Source: Polyporus tsugae
Lineage: Eukaryota; Basidiomycota; Agaricomycetes; Polyporales; Polyporaceae
NCBI GenBank assembly: GCA_024305745.1
Contig: JAHRBS010000001.1
Span: forward strand, 1 to 64,000
Reading direction: 5' to 3'
DNA length: 64,000 nucleotides
The notes below the pieces were generated by a model. That model did no database searches, was not told where the DNA came from, and saw only the letters and a program-made list of their open reading frames with translations. Below are positions 33,675-44,700 of this stretch, one piece after another. The position numbers were made by a program, and so were the translations under genes. The number at the start of each line of letters is the position of its first letter. The first letter of the stretch is position 1.

Positions 33675-34738
33675 GGTTGATTCGTGGCACAACTGTGAAC
33701 AGATGGAAGCGTAATCTCGTAGAGGACAAGTTTGTGGCAAACGGGAATAGATGGAACTACCCGGACGTAGCAGCGTTCTGGGCCGAGTTGACAGCAAAGT
33801 TTAGACCAATAAACTACGTTAACGACGCAATCATCGCACTCGATCAGATTCACATGGGCAATCGCCGGGCCGAAGACTTCTTTGACAAATGGGAAGATCT
33901 GACAGCCCGTGCCACGGAAAACAGAGACACGGCTAACAACATTTATCGGCTCAAAAACGCGCTGCCATCCAGCTACCTAGTCGCGATCAGCACGATGCCG
34001 GTAAAGCCTGTCACCTACGCCCAGTGGAAATCTACGATCATTGCCATGGATAACGATCGCATCATCTTCAACCGCCAGATCCGTGACTTCACACGTCGAC
34101 CACCCCCGCAACAACCGCCCCCACGTGCTCCACCTCAGTACCCACCGCCGAATGCTCCCCCGCGCTATGGTAACCCTCTCCCGCGATACCCGGGAAACGC
34201 CCCACGGTATCCGTCACGATACCCAGAGTATTCCCTGGCGTTCCCTCCATCACGATATCCGCCATACGCCCCAGCATCACAATACCCACCGCCCCGGCCA
34301 TACTACCCACAACGTCCCCAGGTACCCACAATGCCGGGAGACAGACGCACAGGCACAGGGGTCACGTACGGAGGAGCCGGACAGCCGATGGACATTGATC
34401 GGCTCAGGGCCCGACCATGCCGAAAGTGCGGCGCAAAGCAGACCGAGAAGGGCTCATGCGGAGACATGTGGCACATCCCCAACCGGACCGGCGCAGCTGC
34501 GGTACAGAAGCGCCGATGGGAAGAACACGACAGTCGCGAAGAATTCCTCGAAGAGGTCAGACGTTTCCATCAAGAAGACCCCGAGGACTTCCTTGCACAG
34601 ATTGCCGGGGTAACGGTCCCTACCTATCACGAGGACCCAGAGCCACAGCACGCACTAGAGGAATACACGGATGGATACAACGAGATACAACAACAGATGG
34701 ACGAGTACGAGCAGCATTTTCCCTACGGTCCCACGTAA
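33443..34738 (+). CDS. gag: Gag-like capsid protein of the Ty3/Gypsy element
   Basis: A protein of 431 residues. The capsid-type helical core contains PEYFDGLSPDFEQWKSDVQV, RWKRNLVEDKF, FWAELTAKFRP, ALDQIHMGNRRAEDFFDKWE and YRLKNALPSSYLVAIS, the retrotransposon gag (Pfam Retrotrans_gag-like) pattern. A Pro/Tyr-rich linker (PPRAPPQYPPPNAPP) follows, then a Cys/His cluster CRKCGAKQTEKGSCGDMWH, which resembles the degenerate zinc knuckle of fungal elements, and an acidic tail. The frame is open for another 210 codons upstream, and the ATG at 33443 is only the second ATG of the whole transcript. The stop at 34736-34738 lies inside the pol frame. Confidence 0.85.
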   Translation: MAQTFSFDAATQAWISGEIANFIAATQPQRGGRNHAPPRLAQPEYFDGLSPDFEQWKSDVQVYVAGLDKDPAISAVLGLIRGTTVNRWKRNLVEDKFVANGNRWNYPDVAAFWAELTAKFRPINYVNDAIIALDQIHMGNRRAEDFFDKWEDLTARATENRDTANNIYRLKNALPSSYLVAISTMPVKPVTYAQWKSTIIAMDNDRIIFNRQIRDFTRRPPPQQPPPRAPPQYPPPNAPPRYGNPLPRYPGNAPRYPSRYPEYSLAFPPSRYPPYAPASQYPPPRPYYPQRPQVPTMPGDRRTGTGVTYGGAGQPMDIDRLRARPCRKCGAKQTEKGSCGDMWHIPNRTGAAAVQKRRWEEHDSREEFLEEVRRFHQEDPEDFLAQIAGVTVPTYHEDPEPQHALEEYTDGYNEIQQQMDEYEQHFPYGPT

Positions 34739-37700
34739 GCGCACATACACGGCGACCGCTACTGTACAAAAGTTTTCAGAATCGGTTTTCTGTCTTGGAC
34801 TCTGATGTACCCGTTCCGGGTTGTACGATACCTATGCCTACTTATTCACCGGACAACTCCACCATTCCCCACCCTACCCAGTTACGTACTATACTTATTA
34901 AAAACAACGAGACGACTGATCGTCGGAGCCAACCTACAGGCAACGATCAGCGCGGCGGGTTAGAACCCGTGCTTAATTTCTCGTCCAAAAATAACAAACA
35001 AGTCGAAAAAACCCCTAGTGCGCCCATTAACGCCATCCGAGTAATGTCCTACGGTCCGACGTACTTCAAAGTCACACGCGGCACCGGAAGCAAACAACTA
35101 GACATACCGGTCATGATCAAAAACCTAGAAACTCTTCAGGTTTACGACACCAAGGCTCTTTGCGATACCGGTTGTACCGGTTCGTGTGTCAATAGAAACT
35201 TCGTTCAGCGTGCAGGCCTATCACCTAAGCCATTCCCACATCCCATTGACGTATTCAACGCCGATGGATCTCCCAACATAGGTGGTAGAATCACGCATTA
35301 CGTTGACGTACAACTACAGATCGGAGACCACGCGGAACAAATCCCGCTTCTAGTCACTGATCTTGGCAAAATGGACATATATCTTGGGCACGACTGGATT
35401 GAGCACCACAATCCGTCGATACATTGGAAGAACAAAACCATTGAGTTCGACCGATGCCCGAGCACTTGCCATCACATCGTCAGCGCTGGTGATCGAATCT
35501 TCTCCCTACATACCCGATCGTGGCTTGACGCCCGATCAGTCCACATACGTGCGAAAACGTCGGTAGCAATGGAAATCGCAATCAAACAGAATGAGGCCAA
35601 AGCAGAACAAACGTTCGAGGAAATGATCCCAGAGTACTATCGAGATTTCCGCGACGTCTTCGACGAAGCGACGTTCTCCACTCTGCCCGAACGACGGCCT
35701 TATGACCACGCGATTGAATTAACCGTGAACGCCAAACCGTATTGTGGAAAGATATACCCCATGACCCTAGACGAACAACAAGTGCTAGATGAGTTCTTAG
35801 AGGAAAATCTATCCACGGGTCGAATTCGCCCATCGAAATCCTCGTGGGGGGCTCCGTTCTTCTTTGTCAAGAAAAAAGACGGCAAACTGCGTCCCGTTCA
35901 GGACTACAGACAGTTAAACGCCTTGACCAAGAAAAATGTGTACCCTCTTCCTCTACTGCTACAAATCCTAGATCGGCTGAAAGGCGCCCAGTACTACACC
36001 AAGTTAGACATACGTTGGGGATACAACAATATTCGTATAATCGAAGGCGATGAGGAAAAAGCAGCATTTATCACAAATCGCGGCTTATACGAACCTCTCG
36101 TCATGTTCTTCGGCTTAACGAATTCCCCGGCGACTTTCCAAATGATGATGAACTCGATCTTCCAAGATCTGATTCTTCGTAGAAAAGTCATTGTGTACTT
36201 GGACGACATCATCATCTGTACAGCCGATCTAGAGGAACACAGACGCATAGTACGACAAGTCCTACAGATCCTTCGAGACAATCACCTTACGTGTAAACCC
36301 CAGAAGTGCGAGTTCGAAACTCAGGAAACCGAGTACCTAGGTCATATCATCACCCCCGGCGAGATCCGCATGGACCCGGGCAAGGTCAAAGGTGTCACTG
36401 ATTGGCCGGTACCCACGTGCAAACGCGATGTACAGAGTTTCCTTGGATTCGCAAACTTCTATAGACGGTTTATCAAGGACTTCTCAAAGATCGCTGGACC
36501 AATGAATTGTCTCACGGGTCTTAACGTATGGACATGGACTCCAGAGCATCAACTCGCTTTTGAAGGGATCAAGGGTGCAATCACACACGCCCCCGTGTTA
36601 GCCATACCCAATGACACGGATCCCTTAAAAGTCGAATGTGATGCCTCGAACTTTGCGATCGGAGCCGAGCTCTCGCAGTGTCAGAACGGACTATGGAAAC
36701 CTATTGCCTTCCTATCACATTCCTTAACACCCGCACAAAAAGGATACGAGATCTGGGATCGAGAAATGTTGTCGGTTATCGCCGCGTTACAAGAATGGCG
36801 TCACTTCCTCCAAAACGCGCGAGAATTCGAGGTCCATAATGACCACAAAAACCTCGAATACTTCCGAAAACCACAACGGCTAAACGCGCGACAAGCGCGT
36901 TGGGCGACAACTCTCGCGAACTACCATTTCAAGTTACACCATAAACCAGGTCGTACCATGGGCAAAGTAGACGCTCTGTCTAGACGCGTGGACCACGAAA
37001 CCGGTCCCGTGATCGAAAACTTCACGTTGCTCAAGGAACACTGGTTTGCGGCTTCTCATACGATAGACGGAGCAGACAATCTGAAGAAAATGTGTCTGGA
37101 ACACGTTAATCTTTATGACCGTCTTGTCGTCGAGAAACTAGGAAAGGACAATGATTGGGAATTAGCCGAGGACGGCTTAATCTACAGGAGGGGGAGAATG
37201 GTCGTTCCAAACCACTCGGAACTTCGCGGACGCGTCATCGCTTCACACCACGATTCAATCGCGGCTGGACACCCGGGCGCAGCCAAAACACAAGATCTGA
37301 TCATGAGATCTTATTGGTGGCCGTCCATTCGGAAAGACGTTGCCAAGTACGTCGCCGGATGCATCACGTGTCAGCGCGTCAAGATTGATCGACAACCACG
37401 TGCCGCACCACTCCATCCCAACCCTATTCCCGATCAGAACTGGCAATTCGTCACCATGGACTATATGACCGGACTACCCGAATGCAACGGACATGATGCC
37501 ATACTAGTCTTTGTTGATATGAAGTCCAAAGACTACATCGCTATTCCCTGTTCAAAAACGCTAGACTCAGAAGGACAAGCGAGACTCTTCATCAAACACG
37601 TAGTCGTACCCCACAGCCTGCCCAAGCGCATATGGTCGGACCGAGGTCCTACCCTCGTGTCCTCCTTTACCAAAGAAGTCTACCGACAAATGGGAATCGA

Positions 37701-38694
37701 AGGCAATCCCAGTACAGCCTATCATCCCCAAACCGACGGACAGACCGAACGCATGAATCAAGAGATCCAGACCTATCTACGGATCTTCATCAATCACAAG
37801 CAGGATGACTGGGTCGAATGGCTACCGCTAGCAGAGTTTGCTTACCGATGTCGTGTACACGCGTCCACAGGGATGTCTCCTTTCTTCATGACTCACGGTC
37901 ACGAACCCAATACCGGAGTCGAGACTTTGAAAGACGGCATCAACGAATCCGCCAAGCAATTCGCTGAGCGAATGCAACGCATCGGGAAGCAAGCAGCGCA
38001 GGCGCTGGAGATAGCGCGAGAAGCAATGAAGCGACATTACGACAAACACCGACAACCGTCACGAGATTACAAGATAGGCGATTACGTATACATAGACGCA
38101 CAGAACTTCCCCACCGACCGACCAAACAAGAAACTCGAAGACAAGCGCTACGGCCCTTTCCGAGTTGAAGAAAAAGTCGGCGCTAGTGCATATCGCCTAA
38201 AACTACCACCCAAGTGGAAGTTACGTCATCCCGTATTCAACGAAGTACTCTTAACCCCTGCACACGATCCCGAATTCCCAAATCAAGGAAAAACCAGTCG
38301 AGAAGTACCCACTCTTCTGGAACCTGATCGAGAAGTCGAATCGATCTTAGATTCAAAGATCGTAGAAGGATCGGGTCGATCTCGCAAAGTTCATTACCTC
38401 GTTCAATGGTGTGGACTCACACGAGCTGACCGCGAATGGGTACCTTCGGATACAGACGAACTTCAGACGGACGAGGCTAAGAAGCTCATCACCGCTTTCT
38501 ACGCCGCGAACAAGTTCGCGCCGCGCATTCACGTTCGCTACCTACTCACCGCTACGGACAAACATGGACAAATAATCACATACGACACAGATTCTTATGA
38601 CTTTTGGACACATAGATATAATGACTGGAAACGACGAAATCCTAATGAAAGTGATACACAACAGGACTATGTACGACACTTTGCTTATGACTAG
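34417..38694 (+). CDS. pol: Pol polyprotein: protease, reverse transcriptase, RNase H, integrase, chromodomain
   Basis: An open frame of 1,425 codons, -1 relative to gag and overlapping it by 322 bases; true pol probably begins near or after the gag stop. Protease: ALCDTGCTGSCVN, then MDIYLGHDWI. Reverse transcriptase: SSWGAPFFFVKKKDGKLRP, KLDIRWGYNNIRI, MFFGLTNSPATFQMMMN and VIVYLDDIIICT (YLDD catalytic pair). RNase H: KVECDASNFAIGAELSQ, YEIWDREMLSVIAAL. Integrase: HHDSIAAGHPGAAKT...CITCQRVK zinc site; catalytic Asp in FVTMDYMTGL, Asp in IWSDRGPTLVSSF and Glu in TDGQTERMNQEIQ; a GPF/Y module YGPFRVEEKVGASAYRLKLP. Chromodomain: VESILDSKIVEGSG...VHYLVQWCGL...REWVPSDTDEL. No internal stop. No clear slippery heptamer was found in the overlap. 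Confidence 0.93.
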   Translation: MPKVRRKADREGLMRRHVAHPQPDRRSCGTEAPMGRTRQSRRIPRRGQTFPSRRPRGLPCTDCRGNGPYLSRGPRATARTRGIHGWIQRDTTTDGRVRAAFSLRSHVSAHTRRPLLYKSFQNRFSVLDSDVPVPGCTIPMPTYSPDNSTIPHPTQLRTILIKNNETTDRRSQPTGNDQRGGLEPVLNFSSKNNKQVEKTPSAPINAIRVMSYGPTYFKVTRGTGSKQLDIPVMIKNLETLQVYDTKALCDTGCTGSCVNRNFVQRAGLSPKPFPHPIDVFNADGSPNIGGRITHYVDVQLQIGDHAEQIPLLVTDLGKMDIYLGHDWIEHHNPSIHWKNKTIEFDRCPSTCHHIVSAGDRIFSLHTRSWLDARSVHIRAKTSVAMEIAIKQNEAKAEQTFEEMIPEYYRDFRDVFDEATFSTLPERRPYDHAIELTVNAKPYCGKIYPMTLDEQQVLDEFLEENLSTGRIRPSKSSWGAPFFFVKKKDGKLRPVQDYRQLNALTKKNVYPLPLLLQILDRLKGAQYYTKLDIRWGYNNIRIIEGDEEKAAFITNRGLYEPLVMFFGLTNSPATFQMMMNSIFQDLILRRKVIVYLDDIIICTADLEEHRRIVRQVLQILRDNHLTCKPQKCEFETQETEYLGHIITPGEIRMDPGKVKGVTDWPVPTCKRDVQSFLGFANFYRRFIKDFSKIAGPMNCLTGLNVWTWTPEHQLAFEGIKGAITHAPVLAIPNDTDPLKVECDASNFAIGAELSQCQNGLWKPIAFLSHSLTPAQKGYEIWDREMLSVIAALQEWRHFLQNAREFEVHNDHKNLEYFRKPQRLNARQARWATTLANYHFKLHHKPGRTMGKVDALSRRVDHETGPVIENFTLLKEHWFAASHTIDGADNLKKMCLEHVNLYDRLVVEKLGKDNDWELAEDGLIYRRGRMVVPNHSELRGRVIASHHDSIAAGHPGAAKTQDLIMRSYWWPSIRKDVAKYVAGCITCQRVKIDRQPRAAPLHPNPIPDQNWQFVTMDYMTGLPECNGHDAILVFVDMKSKDYIAIPCSKTLDSEGQARLFIKHVVVPHSLPKRIWSDRGPTLVSSFTKEVYRQMGIEGNPSTAYHPQTDGQTERMNQEIQTYLRIFINHKQDDWVEWLPLAEFAYRCRVHASTGMSPFFMTHGHEPNTGVETLKDGINESAKQFAERMQRIGKQAAQALEIAREAMKRHYDKHRQPSRDYKIGDYVYIDAQNFPTDRPNKKLEDKRYGPFRVEEKVGASAYRLKLPPKWKLRHPVFNEVLLTPAHDPEFPNQGKTSREVPTLLEPDREVESILDSKIVEGSGRSRKVHYLVQWCGLTRADREWVPSDTDELQTDEAKKLITAFYAANKFAPRIHVRYLLTATDKHGQIITYDTDSYDFWTHRYNDWKRRNPNESDTQQDYVRHFAYD

Positions 38695-38758
38695 TTAAAC
38701 CCATGGCATTAACGACTACCCACTACTAACGCCTTGCAGCTTCCTGGGACATGAAGCT

Positions 38759-38769
38759 AAAGAGGGGGG
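38759..38769 (+). other. Polypurine tract
   Basis: AAAGAGGGGGG ends three bases before the 3' LTR and is the expected plus-strand primer site. Confidence 0.75.
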
Positions 38770-38772
38770 TAA

Positions 38773-38966
38773 TGTTACGATACGACTTTTATGATTAGTA
38801 ATACCACCTGTAACAACCTGTACGACCTGCCCTGAAGCACCTGGTCCGTGCGCAGGCTCCAAAACAATATATAAACCCCTCGAAGCTGCGGTAATTCCCC
38901 AGCTTCGAGTTGGTCTTTAGTCCCCCAGTCCTTCGCTTATTGCTAGCGTGAGGTCTGACCTTATCA
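38773..38966 (+). repeat. 3' LTR (194 bp)
   Basis: Identical to the 5' LTR over all 194 bases. Its TATA box and predicted start site face the displaced 3' exon of the Yen1/GEN1 gene and could drive its transcription. Confidence 0.95.
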
Positions 38967-38971
38967 CCGCT
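38967..38971. repeat. Target-site duplication CCGCT, right copy
   Basis: Second copy of the five bases found at 31780-31784; it marks the other end of the insertion. Confidence 0.92.
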
Positions 38972-40663
38972 CCTCAGTCTGCAGCATCTGCAGCACCTCA
39001 AGTAAACCCCCACGCGGCCCCTCTGGCAGTCGACCCTGCTGCGATCCCTCCTCCTGCTGTTGCACCACCTCCTGCTCAACCTGCTCCCGCTGCACCTCAA
39101 CGTGTGGGTCGGGGAAAAGGCAAAGCACGTGCACGCCCCAACGACGAGTACGACTACCTCGCTATCAACCCGTACGCATCCGCTGCACCCCCCCAGCACG
39201 ACTTCAACCCGATGGCGGACACGTCGCTTCCTTTGCCCGTGTGTGGTTTTATGTTCTCTTGGCCAGATCCGGACGACCCGGATCGCCTCATCGTCGATAC
39301 AGACGAGAGAGACGATCTGCCGACTATGGTGAACTACAGAGATGTTGAGAGCGCTGGCGTTTTCGGAGAGTACCGCTCGTCTGCCCGTGCGTCCCAAGGA
39401 GCACCGAGGATACAAGCCCGCGCTCGAGCATCGGCAACCTCCAGCGCACGGCGCGCTCCTGCTCAGGTCCCGCCGGCTCGTCCTTCTGAACCGGCATCGA
39501 GGTCAGACGACACAGTGGCGGGGATGAGCGTGGACGACAGTCTCGCGACGATCGTGGCAGCCGCCTCTGCGCCAGGCGCCAACAGGAACCAGTCCCAACG
39601 TAACCGTGCCGCCGCAAGGCCGAGGAAGAGGAAGGAGAATGATTACCATGCCAGCCAAAATGGCGATGACGAGGTCGAACCATGGGTCGAGCCCGAAGAT
39701 GATGGAAGCGGAAGGAACAGGTACAGTCGGCATGCCCTCGAGATCGACCGATTGCTCGGCGTTGGCGCTGATGGTGAGCCCATCCCAATACCGAAGCGGA
39801 AAGGGAAGGCTCGCGGCAGGAAACCTCGCGCGCCTCCGCCTCCCACTCCTCCCACGACGACTTCTGCTAGCGCGGAGAGAGGGGGGGATAACGGCAAAGG
39901 CAAGGAACGTGCCGATCGGGAGACTTCCAAGGCGAAACGCAGGAAGACGGTGCATGAGGACGTCGTTCAGCCGACGCGGTCGTCTGCTGCGTCTGGCCCC
40001 AGCACAGGTGCTTCAGCATCCACATTTCGCAGGCTCGCGGATCCCCTGTTCTTGGGACTGGACTCGGACTCGTCACGCTCGCCGTCGCCATTCAATGTGT
40101 TGCGGTCTTCGTCCCCTGGGCCTCCCCCACCCTCGTCGGCGTTCCCTACCCCTTCCACCTCTCGCTCTCTCGCGAGAAATGTGCCTCTTCCACCGTCGTC
40201 CTCACCGTGTGCTCCGAAGCAGCGCGACCCTGACGTTGACGTTATCAGCATCTCAAGCGACTCGGAGGACGAACCCATCGCCGACCCAGACCTCTCAGGC
40301 GACGATTGGCTTCGGAACTATGCGCCATTCAACGGCACCCCATCCGTCTACAGCCAGCGAAGGGCGCGCGAGTCGCAGCAGTCTGAGTCTCTCCGTACAG
40401 CGCCCGCTGACATTGATTCGGACGCCGAGGACGATGACGCGATGGACCTCGACCTCGAGTCGGTACTTGGGTCGCAATCAATGACGCTTGTTGCGGGTGA
40501 CGCCTGTCGTCAAGCTTTCTCCTCTTCGGCGTCAAGTGCGCGACGGCCGTACCTCAGCGTGCCCCTGCGATCTTCCTTCAGAGACAACGCGCCCGTTAAC
40601 GTCGACGGCGATACGGCGGTAGACTTTTTCCACGACGTTACGGTGGTGAGAAGCCTGAGGTGA

Positions 40664-41718
40664 TCCCATTATGTTATTTGTAAGTATCTGATCCTTCGCG
40701 CGCGTTCATGTGACGCCTGGGTTACGTTTCATTGTGGTTATCCGTTGTTAATTTCCATCGGGTACGATTTCTAGTCTACTCTAACCCTTAATCCCTAGTA
40801 TCCCCACGTTCTGCGATACCTACGCCGTACATTTACCGACTCGAATACCGCTATTGAATACCTTATCGTCCCTTTCAGTTTACCGTATTGTGTTATACCA
40901 TTTCCTTTACCGTATCATTCTCCTTTCCTCAGCGGGTCTACATATCTATTGTGAATGTAGTGGAGTAACGGTGGTTGAACCAGTCCTCATATCGTAACCG
41001 TCCGCATCCATTCCTACGTCGTTCTCGCCTGCTCGATCGTCACCAGGATGGGAAACGACCATCGTTAGCGTCAAGATAGTGAGCGATCTTCTCATGCGGT
41101 CACCACCTTCGGGAATGGAAGGCCAAGGACAACATACGTATGTTGTAGGTCCATCGTCAGCAGTGAGGCTTGCCCTGTCTAACGCTTAGCACATACTCTC
41201 CTTTGAGAGCTCGCGCTCGGGCGCGTTGTCCGTGTAGTGGCCCCGACGTCCGGACGTCATTGACTTGTGACAGGTGGGAGGCGACGCCACCTGTCCCAGG
41301 CTGCCTGCCGCCATGCATTGTCTGCATGAAGGACGCGAGCAACCGTAGTGCTAGAATCAATGTACAAGTTCGCGGATGACGGCACGCGAAGGCGCGGGTA
41401 TGACTGACTGTGGGTTGGACAACTTTGGGGGGGGGGGGGGCTTGAATTCGGTGAGTATGTCACAACTGGTCATGGTGGTATCGTTTCCAACTACTGTACA
41501 TGATGCATGAACGGCAAAGCGCCAGGAAAGAAACCTATAGTCGGTGCAAATAAGTAGTAGCGCAGGTCTGGGAGGCTCATTCGCAATAACCATAAACGGA
41601 AGAGGAAGGCCGCAGTGAGTACGTACGTAGCATATGATATGAACGGAGCTTCCCAAATTGCAAAGGTGCCGAACAGCAACTTCAACACGTACACGCGATC
41701 TCCACCCCCGACAACCCG
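40664..41718. other. Convergent intergenic region, T/C-rich
   Basis: About 1.05 kb between the 3' end of the nuclease gene and the stop of the amidohydrolase. The first 250 bases are pyrimidine-rich with repeated ACCGTAT/TACCG words; a G run lies at 41428-41440. No gene is supported. Confidence 0.5.
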
Positions 41719-44700
41719 TTAGATCGCGCCGTACACCAGCCTCCCGTCGATGATGGTCGCCACGACGCGGGTGCCGAGGACCTTGCGCGGCGCGATGGCC
41801 ATGATGTCCTGCGAGAGCACGACAAAGTCGGCGTACTTGCCGGGCGTGATCGAGCCGAGGATGTCGTCCGTGAACGACGCGTACGCGGGGTCGACCGTCA
41901 TCCCTGCCAAAACCCAAACCAAACACAAAACCCGCACCGTCAGCCAGACACGTCAGGGTCGAGAAGCGAGGTGGGAAAGTGCGACGGGGTCGGAGTCGAC
42001 AGGACGCCAGTGCCAGTGCCAGCGCCAGCGTCGCGCGGGACGGCGGAAGCGGCAGAGGCGGCGGCCCATTCCCATTTCACCTGCGATGGGATACAGACGC
42101 ACCTTTGAGCGCCTCTTCGCGCGTCATTCGCTGTTCGGGGAACCTGAGGCGCGCCAGGGTCAGTACGTGGTGGGTAAGCGGGGGCGCGAGACGACGAGAA
42201 GACATCGTGTGAGGGGGGGAATGCGGCCCGATCGCAAGGAAGGTCTAGCGGGTGTGGGTGTAGATAGAAGCCAGACGCATATAGAGGCTGAACGGAGATG
42301 AAGAGGATGGGAGGGGGGGCAGGGAGAAAGAGAGATAGAAGGGGAGAGACAGAGACATACCAGCCGCCAGGCCCGTGGGGGGACGTGCCGTCGGGCGATA
42401 CGCGCGTAATGGCAGCGTAGAAGCCTGCGAGCGGGTTCATGTCTTCGACGGGGAAGTCTGAGCCGAGGGTGATGCGCGCGCCGTGGTCGATGACGCTCCG
42501 GAACGCGTAGAGGCCCTTGACGCGCTCGGGGCCCTTGGTGGGTGAACGAGGGAAGGGACGAGGGGAGAGACACAGAGAGAGGGAGGATTAGTACCGATTG
42601 GGACCGCTAGGCTCTCATCATAAAACTATGGAACGTACCAGGCGGTCCTCGGCAAACCACATGTCGCTGATTCTGTAGGGACGTAGGACTAGGTTCAGCG
42701 AGTACGTTCAGGGTCGCCGAGAAGAGGGGGGGGGGGAGCGCGATGTGCCGAGGGTACGAAGGGGGCACGAATATGAATTATTGATACTGACGCGTGGGTG
42801 GGTTGGACGCTGGCGATAACTGTGCGTGCCAATTGATCGGGTCGCGGGATGCGAAATAGCGGTCAGATGAGCGGCATACGCGCATCGTCGAAGGACGACT
42901 TACCTCCGAGGTCGCCAAAGCGTGCCATGTCTTTCTTTGCGAGGATTTGGGCGTGCTCGAGGCGGGGGCGGAGGGCGGTGACGTTGGCATGAGCGAGGGC
43001 AGCTTCGAAGGCGTCGAGGACGACACCGTTTGCGCGGTCGCCGATGGCGTGTACATTCTGTTTCATATAGGCGTCAGTGGAATATTCAGGTTGAGATTGA
43101 AATTCAAGCATGCAATCGAGTTCGGAGTTGAAGAAGACCCCGGTAGCGCCGGCGGTGCGAGCGCAAACGCCATATCGAAGCGGAAGGGGAAGTCAAATTG
43201 GGAAGTAGAAGCGACTTACGACTTGCCAGCCGTCCTTCATGAATTTGGGAATGACTTCGTTCAAGGTCTCTGGAGCAATGCGCATGAAGCCGCGCGTCTC
43301 GGGGTTGTCTGCATATGGCTCATACAACTGCTCAACGTCAACGTCAACGAAGGCGGCCGCCGAAAGGAAGATTGAAATGGAGAATCGTGAGTGGAATGAT
43401 AACCGTGGATGGGGAAATCGATCTCACCGCCGCACCGCCAGACCGGAGAGCGCCTAGACGGGGGGGACACATGGTTTCAGCATGGTCACCAGGCGCCAAG
43501 GATGACGAGTGGGCAGCGAGGAGAGGAGACGAAGATGGCAGTTGACTTACCGTCTGCGAAAATCTTGACGCTGCGGACGCTGAGGCGATTGTTGCCGGCG
43601 AGGACGATCTTCTCGAAGGAATCGCCCCAGTAGGCAGCGGTGTCGTCGAAGTACTTCATGCCGTACACGCGAATCTACGAAGGCCACGCACGGGGTCAGC
43701 CATCGTACCAGAGGCAACACAGACGCGCGAGGGGCGGAAGGGAGCCTGCGGAGATGAAGGAAGGCGGTTTGCCTTACCGGAAGTTGGCCCGCTTGCGCTT
43801 CTCTTCGGGAGCGTGACGTGAACATTCATTTATTGAGCGCTGCGACGACGGTCTCGACGGGAACAGATGACCTACCGGCGGAAGAATTCAAGAGAGACAG
43901 GGTTGAAGCCGGCATCATGGACCGACGTCAGGCCCAGGCGGTGTGCATCCTTGACCGTCGCCGCGAAGCGCTTCTGGAGCTGGTTGTGGGTGGGCTCGGG
44001 GCGGACGACGAGGTCCTGCGCATTGTCCAGGAACACGCCTGGTCCAGGTCGGATCGAATGGCGGCGCATTAAAGTTCGATCGGGTCAGCGCACGGGCTTG
44101 AGCACGAGAAGCCTGTCAAAGTAGAGTAGACGCACCGGTTGGCTTCCCGAACGAGTCGCGCACGATCACGCCTCCCTCCACCTCCTCGGGCAGAGGCTCC
44201 ATCGTGTTGAGCACTGCGGACGAGACCCAGAGCGCGTGCCCGTCCTTGCTCTGCAGCACGACTGGGCGCCCTGCCACGATCGGGTCCGCCTCGAGTGCTT
44301 GCTGTTCAAAGATCCGTCCGTGAGTGTCAATGCGGACGGGGAGAGACGTCGGGCATACGTAGATCGGCCATTCTTCCAGTAACCACTTGGTGTGGTCCCA
44401 GCCCCATCCTTCCACAAACTTCGTCCTGTCGTCCAGGATGTCGGGGTCAGCGAGGATGTACGCCTTTACACGTTCGACGGTCTCTGCATGCGGCGCAAAT
44501 GGTCAGCGCCGCCTGGTATATCGCAAAATGCTTGTGGGGAGGACCTGCAATGCTCGTCGTTCCCTCAAGTGGCATCTGTTTTGTTGCGCCATATTCAAGT
44601 ACGTGTGAGTGCGAATCTGTAAGGCGCGTTGGGATATGCGAGCGTCAGTCGAGAATGAACTACTAGGGTATGTACAGGCCCTACTAGAGAAGCGACCTAC

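Larger units (their letters stand above)
31785..38966 (+). mobile_element. Complete Ty3/Gypsy LTR retrotransposon (chromovirus, Tf1-like self-priming)
   Basis: A 7,182-bp element bounded by two 194-bp LTRs that are identical base for base and by a 5-bp target duplication CCGCT. Internal order: primer-binding site, AUG-poor leader, gag, pol (protease, reverse transcriptase, RNase H, integrase, chromodomain), polypurine tract. The integrase-last order and the chromodomain place it among Ty3/Gypsy chromoviruses. The pol frame has no stop, so the element appears structurally intact. Identical LTRs imply very recent insertion. It lies in the coding sequence of the Yen1/GEN1 gene in the same orientation. 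Confidence 0.96.
29185..40663 (+). pseudogene. YEN1: Yen1/GEN1-type Holliday-junction nuclease gene, split by a Ty3/Gypsy element
   Basis: XPG/Rad2-family structure-specific nuclease that resolves four-way junctions. Exons: 29185-29655, 29732-29847, 30389-30566, 30645-31784, then after the transposon 38972-40663. N-domain: MGVSGLWEV, VGVDASLWLQH, LLFVFDGRERP. I-domain: GEAEAELAFLN and VVTDEIDCLIFGA. Helix-hairpin-helix: MSGGDYDDGLFRCGPSMA. The GEN1 chromodomain-like part contains LEYPVKVCPRQIISIAESG and DVLMWIPATIMKQVHPALV. The element interrupts an Ala-rich stretch (RQRAAAA); with one copy of the CCGCT duplication the frame reaches PQSAASAAPQ after the 3' LTR, so the pre-insertion gene was open. 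The left part still reads for 20 codons into the LTR and stops at 31847, leaving the nuclease and chromodomain but removing roughly 560 C-terminal residues, including basic, NLS-like segments (KGKARARP, KAKRRKTV). The truncated product may be active but misregulated. Confidence 0.88.
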
